From DATARH01 sp036273175 (lineage in GTDB: Bacteria; Pseudomonadota; Alphaproteobacteria; ATCC43930; CGMCC-115725): DNA of 31,050 bases. Of this stretch, positions 8,458 through 15,883 are shown piece after piece. Within the stretch, counting starts at the first letter, position 1, and each line of letters opens with the position of its first letter. Both the position numbers and the translations under genes were made by a program. A model generated the notes under the pieces. The model was not told where the DNA came from. It was given only the letters and a program-made list of their open reading frames with translations, and made no database searches. The stretch spans positions 1 to 31,050 of the forward strand of contig DASUIE010000258.1 in assembly GCA_036273175.1 (NCBI GenBank), read 5' to 3'.

Positions 8458-9078
8458 ATGCTGAAAATCTGGGGCCGGACGACATCGTCGAACGTGCAAA
8501 AGGTGCTGTGGACCTGCGCCGAGCTTGGCCTCGAATACGAGCGCACCGATTGGGGCGGGCCGTTCGGCGGCAACCAGAACCCCGAATACCTGAAACTCAA
8601 CCCGAACGGCCTGGTGCCGACGGTGATCGACGGCGATCTGGTGATGTGGGAGTCGAACACGATCTGCCGCTATCTTTGCACCACCCGCAACGGCGACGCG
8701 CTCTACCCGAGAGATCCCGCCCGGCGCACCCATGTAGAGCGCTGGATGGATTGGCAGCTCTCGGTGATCGGGGCGCCGATGGGGGCTCTGCTGCAAGGGC
8801 TGGTGCGCTCCAAGCCGGAGGACCGCAACGCGGCCGCGATCGAGGCGGCGCGGCACCGGGCGATCGTCGCCTGGACGATCGTCGATGACGCGCTTGCCGG
8901 TCAGCCCTACCTCGCCGGCGATTTCCTGTCGCTCGCCGAAATGACCCTCGCGACCCACATCTATCGCTGGTACAACTACCCGATCGAACGTCCCCCTCTT
9001 GCTAATCTCCACGCCTGGTACGAGCGCTGTCTTGCCCGTCCGGGCTTCAAGAAGCACATCGTGATGCCGATCACTTGA
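8458..9078 (+). CDS. Glutathione S-transferase family protein
   Basis: A 206-residue cytosolic GST. The N-terminal thioredoxin-like domain (1-80) has the candidate catalytic serine in TTSSNVQKV (about residue 10-11, as in theta/beta-like bacterial GSTs), the cis-proline in GLVPTV and the glutathione gamma-glutamyl contact WESNTICRYL. The helical C-terminal domain (about 90-200) carries the N-capping segment FLSLAEMTLA. ATG 8458 has AAGGAG seven bases upstream; an in-frame ATG at 8428 lacks this. It would conjugate or reduce electrophiles with glutathione in the cytoplasm; the substrate is unknown. It stands alone, transcribed away from the small secreted-protein gene. Confidence 0.9.
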   Translation: MLKIWGRTTSSNVQKVLWTCAELGLEYERTDWGGPFGGNQNPEYLKLNPNGLVPTVIDGDLVMWESNTICRYLCTTRNGDALYPRDPARRTHVERWMDWQLSVIGAPMGALLQGLVRSKPEDRNAAAIEAARHRAIVAWTIVDDALAGQPYLAGDFLSLAEMTLATHIYRWYNYPIERPPLANLHAWYERCLARPGFKKHIVMPIT

Positions 9079-9119
9079 TGGTGAGGGCTCCGATGCGCCG
9101 GTTGCTTTCGTTGTGCGGA

Positions 9120-9146
9120 TTGCTCCCTAATCTTCGCCAATATTTA
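9120..9146 (+). promoter_or_regulatory. Possible promoter of the cytochrome pair
   Basis: TTGCTC (9120-9125) and TATTTA (9141-9146) with a 15-base spacer lie just before the cytochrome c' gene, in an A/T-rich patch that stands out in this GC-rich DNA. The spacer is short of the preferred 17, so this is only a weak assignment. Confidence 0.28.
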
Positions 9147-9160
9147 CATTGGAGGGGGGC

Positions 9161-9637
9161 ATGAAGACGTTTTCCAAGGGTTTCCTCGCCGCCGCCTGCG
9201 TCGCCGCGGCGCTCGGCATGTCCGGCGCCGCCTGGTCGCAGGATGCCGAAACGGCGGTCAAGAACCGCCAGGACGCGATGAAGGCGCAGGGCAAGGACCT
9301 GGGCGCGGTCAAGGCGTTCGTCGAGGGCAAGGGCGAACTCGCGGCGGCCCAGCAAGGCGGCGCCGACCTCGCCAAGCGCATCGCCGTGGTGCCGACGCTG
9401 TTCCCCAAGGACACCGGGATGGACAAGCTCCCCGGCAAGTCCTGGGCTAAGCCCGTCGTGTGGTCGGAGCCCGACAAATTCGCGGCGGCCGCCAAAACCG
9501 CCGCCGAAAAGGCGAACGCGCTCGACGCGGCGCTGAAGACCAGCGACAAGGACAAGATCAAAGCGGCGTTCGGCGATATGGGCAAGAATGGCTGCGGCGG
9601 TTGCCACGAGACATTCCGCGAAAAGAAACCGTCCTAA
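9161..9637 (+). CDS. Cytochrome c' type (class II) c-type cytochrome
   Basis: A 158-residue exported monoheme cytochrome. A Sec signal peptide (1-26, ending GAAWSQ) is followed by a four-helix-bundle cytochrome c'/c556-like domain, with NRQDAMKAQGKDLG in the first helix (the Arg/Met region near the sixth ligand) and the heme-binding CGGCH at residues 145-149 close to the C-terminus, as expected for class II. ATG 9161 is chosen because GGAGGGG lies right before it. Periplasmic electron transfer or binding of small gases are family roles; which one applies is unknown. The next gene encodes a second exported c-type cytochrome 72 bases downstream, so the two probably work in one chain. Confidence 0.9.
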   Translation: MKTFSKGFLAAACVAAALGMSGAAWSQDAETAVKNRQDAMKAQGKDLGAVKAFVEGKGELAAAQQGGADLAKRIAVVPTLFPKDTGMDKLPGKSWAKPVVWSEPDKFAAAAKTAAEKANALDAALKTSDKDKIKAAFGDMGKNGCGGCHETFREKKPS

Positions 9638-9709
9638 CCGGAATTTGCCTTTACCCTGGCGGATCGGGCAACCCTGGAATATTTCCGAGTGTTGCCGGGT
9701 CTTGCCGGG

Positions 9710-10540
9710 ATGATGCTCCGCTCGCTCGGATTTGGATTGGCGCTGGCGCTGCTGCTGCCGGGCGCCGGCCGCGCTGCCGACCCTGACGCGGTCGCGCGCG
9801 GCGCCTATCTCGCCGCGGCGGCGGGCTGCGACCAATGCCATACCGACAAGGAGCATAAGGGCCAGCCCTATGCCGGCGGGCGCGTCCTCAAGACCCCGTA
9901 CGGGGCGATTCCGACGCCGAACATCACGCCCGACAGGGGGACCGGTATCGGGGCGTGGAACTACGCGGAATTTACCCGCGCGCTGCGCTGGGGCGTCGCG
10001 CCGGACGACACGCACTACCTCCCCGAATTTCCGTTCCCCTATTACGCCGGCCTTAGCGACGCCGACATCGCCGATCTCAAGGCCTTTCTCGACAGCCTCC
10101 CACCGGCGGCGCAGGCCGGGCTCCAAGGCCCGGACTCGATGGCGCTGGCCGAGCGCGCCTGGGCCGCGGTCAAGGTCGCGCTGACGCCGCCGCAGCCGGT
10201 GTTCGAGCCCGATCCGGCCAAGGACGCGGCATGGAACCGCGGCGCCTACCTGGCCGCCACGGTTGGACGCTGCCGCGATTGCCACGGGGCGAACCTCGCC
10301 GGCGACAAATCCCGCAAGGCGCCCAACATCACGCCCGACCCCGCGACCGGCATCGGCAAGTGGAGCGAAGATGACGTGCTCACCCTGCTCAAGGAAGGCC
10401 AGACGCCGGATGTCGATTTCGTCGGCGGCGCGATGGCCGAAATCGTCCGCAACACGTCGCGCCTGACCGATGCCGACCGCAAGGCCATCGCCGTCTATCT
10501 CCGGTCGGTCGTTCCGGTCGCCTCTCACGCAACGAAGTAG
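9710..10540 (+). CDS. Diheme c-type cytochrome (dehydrogenase cytochrome-subunit-like)
   Basis: A 276-residue exported protein with two class I cytochrome c domains, each with its own CXXCH: CDQCH from Cys40 and CRDCH in the second half. Each is followed by the paired sequence NITPD..TGIG(A/K)W, seen in cytochrome subunits of membrane alcohol, aldehyde and sugar dehydrogenases. Those subunits usually carry three hemes; this has two and no C-terminal membrane anchor. A signal peptide (LGFGLALALLLPGAGRAAD) leads. The start is either ATG 9710 or 9713; no strong ribosome binding site decides. No dehydrogenase catalytic subunit is adjacent, so its electron donor is unknown. Confidence 0.9.
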   Translation: MMLRSLGFGLALALLLPGAGRAADPDAVARGAYLAAAAGCDQCHTDKEHKGQPYAGGRVLKTPYGAIPTPNITPDRGTGIGAWNYAEFTRALRWGVAPDDTHYLPEFPFPYYAGLSDADIADLKAFLDSLPPAAQAGLQGPDSMALAERAWAAVKVALTPPQPVFEPDPAKDAAWNRGAYLAATVGRCRDCHGANLAGDKSRKAPNITPDPATGIGKWSEDDVLTLLKEGQTPDVDFVGGAMAEIVRNTSRLTDADRKAIAVYLRSVVPVASHATK

Positions 10541-10626
10541 GACAAGGCGGCGTTTCGACACTGGACGCTCGGGTGCGGCTTCCGCATGATGCGCGATCCC
10601 CGGGGGTCGACGGTCAGGAGCAGGTG

Positions 10627-11640
10627 GTGGCGCGCGCGCGATCGGAAAACAGCCTCGCCCGCTTCGAACGGATCGCGCTGGTGCTGTCCGGCGGCGGCGC
10701 TCTGGGCGCCTACCAGGCCGGGGCCTATGCCGCCCTCGAAAACGGCGGCGTCAGGCCGAATTGGATCGCCGGCACCGCGATCGGCGCGATCAACGCCGCG
10801 ATCATCGCCGGCAACCTGCCGCACGAGCGGTCGCTGCGGCTGCGCCAGTTTTGGCAGGAGCTGAGCCGCCGCGCGGCGATCCGGCGGGAGGCCGGGTTCA
10901 GCCAGCGGATGCGTGGGTTTTTCGAATGGTGGTGCCGCCGCGCCGACGCCTCGGCCGTCTCGGCGAACGAATTGCGCGAATTGGTCGCCGACGCGGTCGA
11001 TTTCGAGCGCGTCAATTCCGGAACCGTGCGCGTCGTGCTGGGCGCGGTCAACCTGGCGACCGGAGCCGAGACCTACTTCGACAACGACCGGCACGTGCTG
11101 ACCCTCGACCACGTGATTGCCGGCACGGCGCTGCCGGGAATGGGGCCGGTGACGATCGGGCGGCAGAGCTATGGCGGCGCGGCCGTCTCGGTGACCGCGC
11201 TCGACGAGGCCCGCCCCGCCGATACGCTCTGCTTCGTGATCGACGGCTACGACCCGACCCCGGGCACGCAGGGCGGGGTGAGCCGCTCGGCGCGGGAGAT
11301 CGCCGCGCTCCGCCGCAACCACGATCTGCGGCGGATGATCGGACTGCTCGGCGAGCGCGTGCCGCCGGCGCTGCGCGCGGAGGCGGATATCCGCAAATGC
11401 CTCGGCGAAGCGAGTCAGGCGACGATGACGATCCTGCACCTCGTGCACGAGGGCAACGCCGCCGACCTCTCCGCCAAGGCCGGGGATTTCTCATCGGCCG
11501 CGCTGAGCAAGCGCTGGCATGCGGGCGAAAGCGATGTGCAGACGAGCCTTGCGCATCCGCGCTGGCTGGCGCCGCCGCCACGCCGGCTCGGCGTCGTCGT
11601 GCACGAGCTGCGCGGCGGGGTCGCCGCTCCGCCGCGCTGA
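10627..11640 (+). CDS. Patatin-like (DUF3734-type) protein lacking the catalytic Ser-Asp dyad
   Basis: A 337-residue member of the bacterial patatin-like phospholipase family with C-terminal DUF3734. The oxyanion-hole loop is intact (SGGGALGAYQAG, Gly22-24), but the nucleophile elbow, normally G-x-S-x-G, reads GTAIG with Ala51 (codon GCG, 10777-10779) in place of serine. The catalytic Asp of the DG(G/A) motif is also missing: the aligned stretch is SYGGAAVSVTAL with Tyr182 where Asp is expected. The C-terminal part (HLVHEGN, SKRWHAGESDVQTSLAHP) is the usual DUF3734 end. GTG 10627 has AGGAG six bases upstream. It is likely a pseudoenzyme. It heads a run with beta-keto acid cleavage and CoA-transferase genes. 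Confidence 0.87.
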   Translation: MARARSENSLARFERIALVLSGGGALGAYQAGAYAALENGGVRPNWIAGTAIGAINAAIIAGNLPHERSLRLRQFWQELSRRAAIRREAGFSQRMRGFFEWWCRRADASAVSANELRELVADAVDFERVNSGTVRVVLGAVNLATGAETYFDNDRHVLTLDHVIAGTALPGMGPVTIGRQSYGGAAVSVTALDEARPADTLCFVIDGYDPTPGTQGGVSRSAREIAALRRNHDLRRMIGLLGERVPPALRAEADIRKCLGEASQATMTILHLVHEGNAADLSAKAGDFSSAALSKRWHAGESDVQTSLAHPRWLAPPPRRLGVVVHELRGGVAAPPR

Positions 11641-11665
11641 GCGATTCGATGAGGGGAGGGCGCTC

Positions 11666-12601
11666 ATGCCGCTGAAAAGCAAGGTCGTGATCACCTGCGC
11701 GGTGACCGGCTCGATCCACACGCCGACGATGAGCCCCTATCTGCCGCTGACCCCGGACGAGGTCGCGCGCGACGCGATCGCCGCCGCCGAGGCAGGGGCC
11801 GCGATCCTGCATCTGCACGCGCGCGACCCGGAAAACGGCCGGCCGACCCCGGATCCCAACGTGTTCATGCAGTTTCTGCCGCGGATCAAGCAGGCGACCA
11901 ACGCGGTCGTCAACATCACCACCGGCGGCGGCCACGGGATGACCCTGGAGGAGCGCCTGGCCGCGCCGCTGCGGGCCAAGCCCGAGATGTGCTCGATGAA
12001 CATGGGGTCGATGAATTTCGGGCTCTATCCGATGCTCGACCGCTACAAGGAATGGAAATACGACTGGGAGCCGAAGGCGCTGGAGATGACCCGCGACTTC
12101 ATCTTCCGCAACACCTTCGCCGACATCGAGAAGGTGTTGAAACAATTGGGCGAGGGCTGCGGCACGAAGTTCGAGTTCGAGTGCTACGATGTCGGGCACC
12201 TCTACAACCTCGCGCATTTCGTCGACCGCGGCCTGATCAAGCCACCGTTCTTCGTGCAGACGATCTTCGGCATCCTGGGCGGGATCGGCGCCGACCCGGA
12301 GAATCTCGCGCATATGAAGCGGATCGCCGACAAGCTGTTCGGCGACAGCTATGCCTGGTCGATCCTCGCCGCCGGGCGCAACCAGTTGCCGCTGGTGACG
12401 ATGGGCGCGATCATGGGCGGCAATGTGCGGGTCGGCCTCGAGGATTCGCTGTGGCTTGGCCGCGGCCAGCTCGCCAAGAGCAACGCCGACCAGGTCAGCC
12501 GCATCCGCACGATCCTGGAGAACCTTTCGCTGGAGATCGCGACGCCGGACGAGGCGCGCAAGCTGTTGGAGCTCAAGGGCGGTGACGATGTGGCGTTCTG
12601 A
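11666..12601 (+). CDS. Beta-keto acid cleavage enzyme (BKACE, formerly DUF849)
   Basis: A 311-residue zinc-dependent TIM-barrel enzyme of the 3-keto-5-aminohexanoate cleavage family. Members condense a beta-keto acid with acetyl-CoA and release acetoacetate plus a new CoA ester. The metal ligands seen are His49 and His51 in LHLHARDP and Glu259 in RVGLEDSLW. Other landmarks are NITTGGGHGMTLEER, CSMNMGSMNFG and VQTIFGILGGIGAD. ATG 11666 has GGGGAGGG five bases upstream; the open frame upstream is not conserved. The two genes that follow encode a 3-oxoacid CoA-transferase that could activate the acetoacetate. The keto acid (dehydrocarnitine, 3-oxoadipate, aminohexanoate or other) cannot be read from sequence. 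Confidence 0.93.
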   Translation: MPLKSKVVITCAVTGSIHTPTMSPYLPLTPDEVARDAIAAAEAGAAILHLHARDPENGRPTPDPNVFMQFLPRIKQATNAVVNITTGGGHGMTLEERLAAPLRAKPEMCSMNMGSMNFGLYPMLDRYKEWKYDWEPKALEMTRDFIFRNTFADIEKVLKQLGEGCGTKFEFECYDVGHLYNLAHFVDRGLIKPPFFVQTIFGILGGIGADPENLAHMKRIADKLFGDSYAWSILAAGRNQLPLVTMGAIMGGNVRVGLEDSLWLGRGQLAKSNADQVSRIRTILENLSLEIATPDEARKLLELKGGDDVAF

Positions 12602-12603
12602 TA

Positions 12604-13269
12604 ATGATCGATAAGCGCGTCAGAAGCCTCGCCGAAGCGGTGGCGGGGATCAGGGATGGGTCTGTGATATTGGCCGCCGGGTTCGGCGGCGCCGGGTCAC
12701 CGGAGGCGCTTTACGGCGCGCTTCTGGAGCAGGGCGCGAAGGACCTCACGATCGTCAACAACAATGCCGGCACCGGGCGTACAGGCCTCGCCGGGCTGAT
12801 GGATGCCGGGCGGGTCCGCAAGATCATCTGTTCGTACCCGCGCAGTTCCGGCTCGGTCGTGTTCGAGGAATTGTACCGCGCCAACAAGATCGAGCTCGAG
12901 CTGGTGCCGCAGGGCATCCTCTCCGAGCGCATGCGCTGCGCCGGGGCCGGGCTCGGCGGGTTCTGGTCGCCGACCGGGGTCGGCACGCGCCTTGCCGACG
13001 GCAAGGAGGAGCGCGAGATCGACGGGCGCCGCTATGTGCTCGAAAAGCCGCTGAAGGGCGACGTCGCGCTGCTCAAGGCCGATCGCGGCGACCGCTGGGG
13101 CAACCTCACCTACAACAAATCCGCGCGAAACTTTAACCCGACGATGGCCCAGGCGGCCGCACTGTCGATCGTCCAGGTGCGCCGCTTCGTCGAGCTCGGC
13201 GATATCGACCCCGAGCACATCATCACCCCGGGCATCTTCATCGACCGCATGGTCGAGGTGCCGGTTTAG
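12604..13269 (+). CDS. 3-oxoacid CoA-transferase subunit A
   Basis: A 221-residue class I CoA-transferase alpha subunit. GFGGAGSPEALY near residue 25 is the CoA-binding glycine motif; LTIVNNNAGTGRTGLA, RKIICSYPRSSGS, IELELVPQGILSERM and the end ITPGIFIDRMVEV match the PcaI (3-oxoadipate) and ScoA-like subunits closely. It works as a heterotetramer with the next gene product, moving CoA from succinyl-CoA to a 3-oxoacid. The ATG lies two bases after the stop of the cleavage-enzyme gene, so translation is probably coupled. Similarity alone cannot separate 3-oxoadipate from acetoacetate as substrate; the upstream enzyme, which makes acetoacetate, favours the latter. Confidence 0.9.
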   Translation: MIDKRVRSLAEAVAGIRDGSVILAAGFGGAGSPEALYGALLEQGAKDLTIVNNNAGTGRTGLAGLMDAGRVRKIICSYPRSSGSVVFEELYRANKIELELVPQGILSERMRCAGAGLGGFWSPTGVGTRLADGKEEREIDGRRYVLEKPLKGDVALLKADRGDRWGNLTYNKSARNFNPTMAQAAALSIVQVRRFVELGDIDPEHIITPGIFIDRMVEVPV

Positions 13270-13280
13270 GAGCAACGCCG

Positions 13281-13949
13281 ATGCCGCTTACCCGCAAGCA
13301 GATCGCCTGGCGCGCCGCGCAGGATCTCGGCGACGGGGTCTATGTCAATCTCGGGATCGGCCTGCCGACCCTCGTCGCCGACGTGCTGCCCGAGGGGCGC
13401 GAGATCGTCCTGCAAAGCGAGAACGGCGTGCTCGGGGTCGGGCCGGCGCCGAACGAGAACGAGCTCGATCTCGACCTCGTCAATGCCGGGAAGCAACCGG
13501 TGACGCTGCTCAAGGGCGGCAGCTATGTCCATCACACCGACTCGTTCCTGATGATCCGCGGGTTCCATCTCGACCTCGCGCTGCTCGGGGCCTTCGAGGT
13601 GGCGGAAAACGGCGATCTCGCCAACTGGACGACCGACGACCCGAAATTCCCGCCCGGCGTCGGCGGCGCGATGGACCTCGCGGCCGGGGCGAAGGAGGTG
13701 CGGGTGCTGGTCGAGCACACGACCCGCGACGGCTCTCCGCGCCTCAGGAAGAAATGCGGCTACCCGCTGACCGCGATGCAGGTGGTCAAGCGCATCTACA
13801 CCGACCTCGCCGTCATCGATGTGACCGACAAGGGCTTTGTGGTCAAGGAGATGGTCGCCGATATCGACTTCGACGCCTTGCAGCAAAAGACCGAGGCGCC
13901 GCTCACGAAGGCGCCCGACATCAAGGTGCTGACCGCCCCCGCGATGTAG
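13281..13949 (+). CDS. 3-oxoacid CoA-transferase subunit B
   Basis: A 222-residue beta subunit carrying the catalytic glutamate, Glu47, in the SENG motif (LQSENGVLGVGPAP), which forms the glutamyl-CoA thioester. YVNLGIGLPTLVAD, NAGKQPVTLLKGGS, HHTDSFLMIRGFHLD and VGGAMDLAAGAKEV are typical of PcaJ/ScoB subunits. Length is normal for the family, with a short extra C-terminal tail of about ten residues. The gene begins 11 bases after subunit A, with GGAG before the ATG. Its stop codon is directly followed by the ATG of the sigma factor gene without any spacer. Confidence 0.9.
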   Translation: MPLTRKQIAWRAAQDLGDGVYVNLGIGLPTLVADVLPEGREIVLQSENGVLGVGPAPNENELDLDLVNAGKQPVTLLKGGSYVHHTDSFLMIRGFHLDLALLGAFEVAENGDLANWTTDDPKFPPGVGGAMDLAAGAKEVRVLVEHTTRDGSPRLRKKCGYPLTAMQVVKRIYTDLAVIDVTDKGFVVKEMVADIDFDALQQKTEAPLTKAPDIKVLTAPAM

Positions 13950-14606
13950 ATGCGCAATACCGCTTTCGTCTCACCGGAGCATAGCGAGGCCGACCTCGTC
14001 GCCGGCGCCAAGAGGGGTGACGAGACGGCGATCCGCACGATCGTCCGGTTGCACAACCAGACGCTGTTCCGCCTCGCGCGCAGCATCGTCTCCGACCAGG
14101 ACGCCGAGGACGCGGTGCAGGAGGCATACCTACGCGCCTTCCGCGATATCGGCGGCTTTCGCGGCGAGTCGAGCCTCAAGACCTGGCTCGGGCGCATCGT
14201 CGTCAATGCCGCGCTGGAGCGGCTGCGCCGAGAGCGGCCAGACCATGTGATACCGTTCCCGCCGCCGACCCCGTTGGCGGACCCAGAGCGGAGGATGGCC
14301 CACGACCAGATCAGGCACATGCTGGAGCAGGCGATCGACGAGCTGCCGCCGGCGTTTCGCGGGGTCGTCGTCGCTCGTCTGCTCGAGGAGATGAGCGTCG
14401 AGGAGACCGCGCAAATCCTCGGCCTCAAGCCCGAGACGGTGAAGACCCGGCTCTTCCGCGCCCGCGTGCTGCTCCGCGCCGCGGTCGTGAAACGGCTCGG
14501 CGCCGCGCTCGGCGAGGCCTTTCCGTTCGGCGACTTGCGCTGCCAGCGCATGGCCGACCGCGTTGTCGCGAAACTCCGGGAACCTTTCTCTCCGCCCTGC
14601 ATCTAA
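13950..14606 (+). CDS. ECF-type RNA polymerase sigma factor
   Basis: A 218-residue group IV sigma factor. Region 2 spans about 13-85 (LFRLARSIVSDQDAEDAVQEAYLRAF, with the promoter-melting and -10-reading helix KTWLGRIVVNAALERLRR); region 4 spans about 125-180 (ELPPAFRGVVVARLLEEMSVEETAQILGL plus the recognition helix PETVKTRLFRAR). A C-terminal extension (GEAFPFGDLRCQRMADRVVAKL) is typical of a widespread proteobacterial ECF group. The ATG abuts the CoA-transferase stop, so it is cotranscribed with metabolic genes. No anti-sigma factor gene is adjacent. The exported DUF4142 and copper proteins downstream may be its targets or partners. Confidence 0.9.
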   Translation: MRNTAFVSPEHSEADLVAGAKRGDETAIRTIVRLHNQTLFRLARSIVSDQDAEDAVQEAYLRAFRDIGGFRGESSLKTWLGRIVVNAALERLRRERPDHVIPFPPPTPLADPERRMAHDQIRHMLEQAIDELPPAFRGVVVARLLEEMSVEETAQILGLKPETVKTRLFRARVLLRAAVVKRLGAALGEAFPFGDLRCQRMADRVVAKLREPFSPPCI

Positions 14607-14612
14607 GGGGGT

Positions 14613-14632
14613 GCGAACCGATTTCGGTTCGC
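14613..14632 (+). promoter_or_regulatory. Perfect inverted repeat before the DUF4142 gene
   Basis: GCGAACCG and CGGTTCGC form an 8-bp perfect stem around an ATTT loop. It lies between the sigma factor stop and the GGAGGAGAGG ribosome binding site of the DUF4142 gene. No T-run follows, so it is not an ordinary terminator. It could be an mRNA hairpin that limits or protects expression, or a dyad bound by a regulator. Confidence 0.5.
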
Positions 14633-14649
14633 GTTCGGAGGAGAGGACC

Positions 14650-15177
14650 ATGCTTGCATTGAGGTTCGGCGCCGCGCTGGCGGCGCTGGTGATGGGTACG
14701 GGGCTGGCGCTGGCGCAGGGAGCCGCGAAGCCGACCGACCCGCAGATCGCCCACATCGCCTATACGGCCGGCGAGATCGACATAAAAGCCGCCAACCTGG
14801 CGCTGCAGAAATCGAAAAACCCGAAGGTGCGCGAGTTCGCGACCGACATGGTCCGCGACCATACCGCGGTCAACCAGCAGGCATTGGCGCTGGTCAAGAA
14901 GCTCAAGGTGACGCCGCAGGACAACCCGACCAGCCAGGCGCTGGTCAAGCAGGCCGACGAAAACCGCGCCAAGCTGTCCAAGCTCAGCGGCGCCGCCTTC
15001 GACAAGGCCTATGTCGACAACGAGGTCGCCTATCACAAGGCGGTCGACAACGCCTTGCAGACGACGCTGATCCCGTCAGCGCAGAACGCCGAGCTGAAGT
15101 CGCTGCTGGAGACCGGGCTCAAGATCTTCCAGGGTCACGAGCAGCACGCCGAGATGGTCCAGGCGTCGCTGAAGTGA
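14650..15177 (+). CDS. Exported DUF4142 (ferritin-like bundle) protein
   Basis: A 175-residue protein with a Sec signal peptide (residues 1-23, ending GLALAQG) and a DUF4142 domain of predicted long helices (about 30-170). Family-type stretches are AYTAGEIDIKAANLALQKS, VREFATDMVRDHTAVNQQ and FDKAYVDNEVAYHKAVDN. The function of DUF4142 is not established; it is often found in stress- or sigma-factor-linked loci and is thought to adopt a ferritin-like four-helix fold. ATG 14650 is preceded by GGAGGAGAGG. Its stop overlaps the GTG of the blue-copper protein gene in GTGA, so the two are made together, probably both in the periplasm. Confidence 0.88.
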   Translation: MLALRFGAALAALVMGTGLALAQGAAKPTDPQIAHIAYTAGEIDIKAANLALQKSKNPKVREFATDMVRDHTAVNQQALALVKKLKVTPQDNPTSQALVKQADENRAKLSKLSGAAFDKAYVDNEVAYHKAVDNALQTTLIPSAQNAELKSLLETGLKIFQGHEQHAEMVQASLK

Positions 15178-15479
15178 GGGTCGGCGCGTTGGCGGTGGCG
15201 GCGCTGCTTGCGGCCACCGCCTCGGCCGAGGCCGGGACGATCACGGTCACGATCGAGAAGCTAGTCTTCTCGCCGGCCGAGGTCACGGCTCATGTCGGCG
15301 ACACGATCGTGTGGGACAACAAAGACTTCATCCCGCACACCGCGACCGGCCGCAACAAGGAATGGGACGTGGCGATCCCGGCCCACAAGACGGCGCAGGT
15401 GGTGCTGAAGAAGGCCGGGACGATCGATTACTTCTGCAAAATCCACCCCAACATGAAGGGGCGGGTGACCGTCGAATAG
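15174..15479 (+). CDS. Blue-copper cupredoxin (amicyanin/plastocyanin-like)
   Basis: A 101-residue exported type I copper protein. The signal peptide is short (VGALAVAALLAATASAEA). All four copper ligands are visible: His55 in FIPHTAT, then Cys88, His91 and Met94 in the loop FCKIHPNMKG, with the C-x2-H-x2-M spacing of amicyanin. The start is GTG 15174 overlapping the stop of the DUF4142 gene. Such proteins carry single electrons in the periplasm; the donor and acceptor are unknown, although two exported c-type cytochromes are encoded at 9161-10540. Ends one base before the stop of the convergent VOC gene. Confidence 0.92.
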   Translation: MRVGALAVAALLAATASAEAGTITVTIEKLVFSPAEVTAHVGDTIVWDNKDFIPHTATGRNKEWDVAIPAHKTAQVVLKKAGTIDYFCKIHPNMKGRVTVE

Positions 15480-15480
15480 G

Positions 15481-15873
15481 CTATTCGGCGGCCTTCATCT
15501 TGTCGTAGCGCCCGGCGGGAACGATCTCGGCGATCGTGCCGTCGGGCGAGCGATACTTGATCGGGATCTGGCCCGGCTTCGACAGGATCGTGCCGCCGTT
15601 CTTCGCGACGATCTCGGCGAAGCCCTCGTGGTCGTCGACCTCGATCCCGAAATGGTGGATCGCCGGTCCCGGGCCCACCAGTTTCGCCTCTTCGTCGTCC
15701 TCGCTGTCGTACAGCATCAGCGCGAGGTCGATGTACCCGTCGGTCATGTGCCGGGAGATGTGCCCGCGCGACCGGCCCGTCTTGACCTGTTTGAACCCGT
15801 AGACGTTCTCGTAGAACTTCGTCGCCGCCTCGAGATCGGCGACCTTCAGCGCGATGTGGTTGATGCGAGGCAT
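15481..15873 (-). CDS. VOC superfamily (glyoxalase/dioxygenase-fold) protein
   Basis: A 130-residue protein with the paired beta-alpha-beta-beta-beta modules of the vicinal oxygen chelate fold. Candidate metal ligands are His6 (INHIALKV), His73/74 (AIHHFGIEVDD) and Glu116 (GTIAEIVPAG). It resembles glyoxalase I and methylmalonyl-CoA epimerase-like members, but its substrate cannot be assigned. A good AGGGAG ribosome binding site lies six bases before the ATG. The gene follows brnA by ten bases on the same strand and so may be read from the toxin-antitoxin promoter. Confidence 0.87.
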   Translation of the reverse strand: MPRINHIALKVADLEAATKFYENVYGFKQVKTGRSRGHISRHMTDGYIDLALMLYDSEDDEEAKLVGPGPAIHHFGIEVDDHEGFAEIVAKNGGTILSKPGQIPIKYRSPDGTIAEIVPAGRYDKMKAAE

Positions 15874-15883
15874 CGGCGGCTCC

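Noticed and set aside
14578..14604. GGGAACC near the end of the sigma factor gene as an ECF-type -35 for the DUF4142 gene
   Set aside because: No convincing -10 (such as CGTT) at the required spacing; GAACC-like words are common in this DNA.
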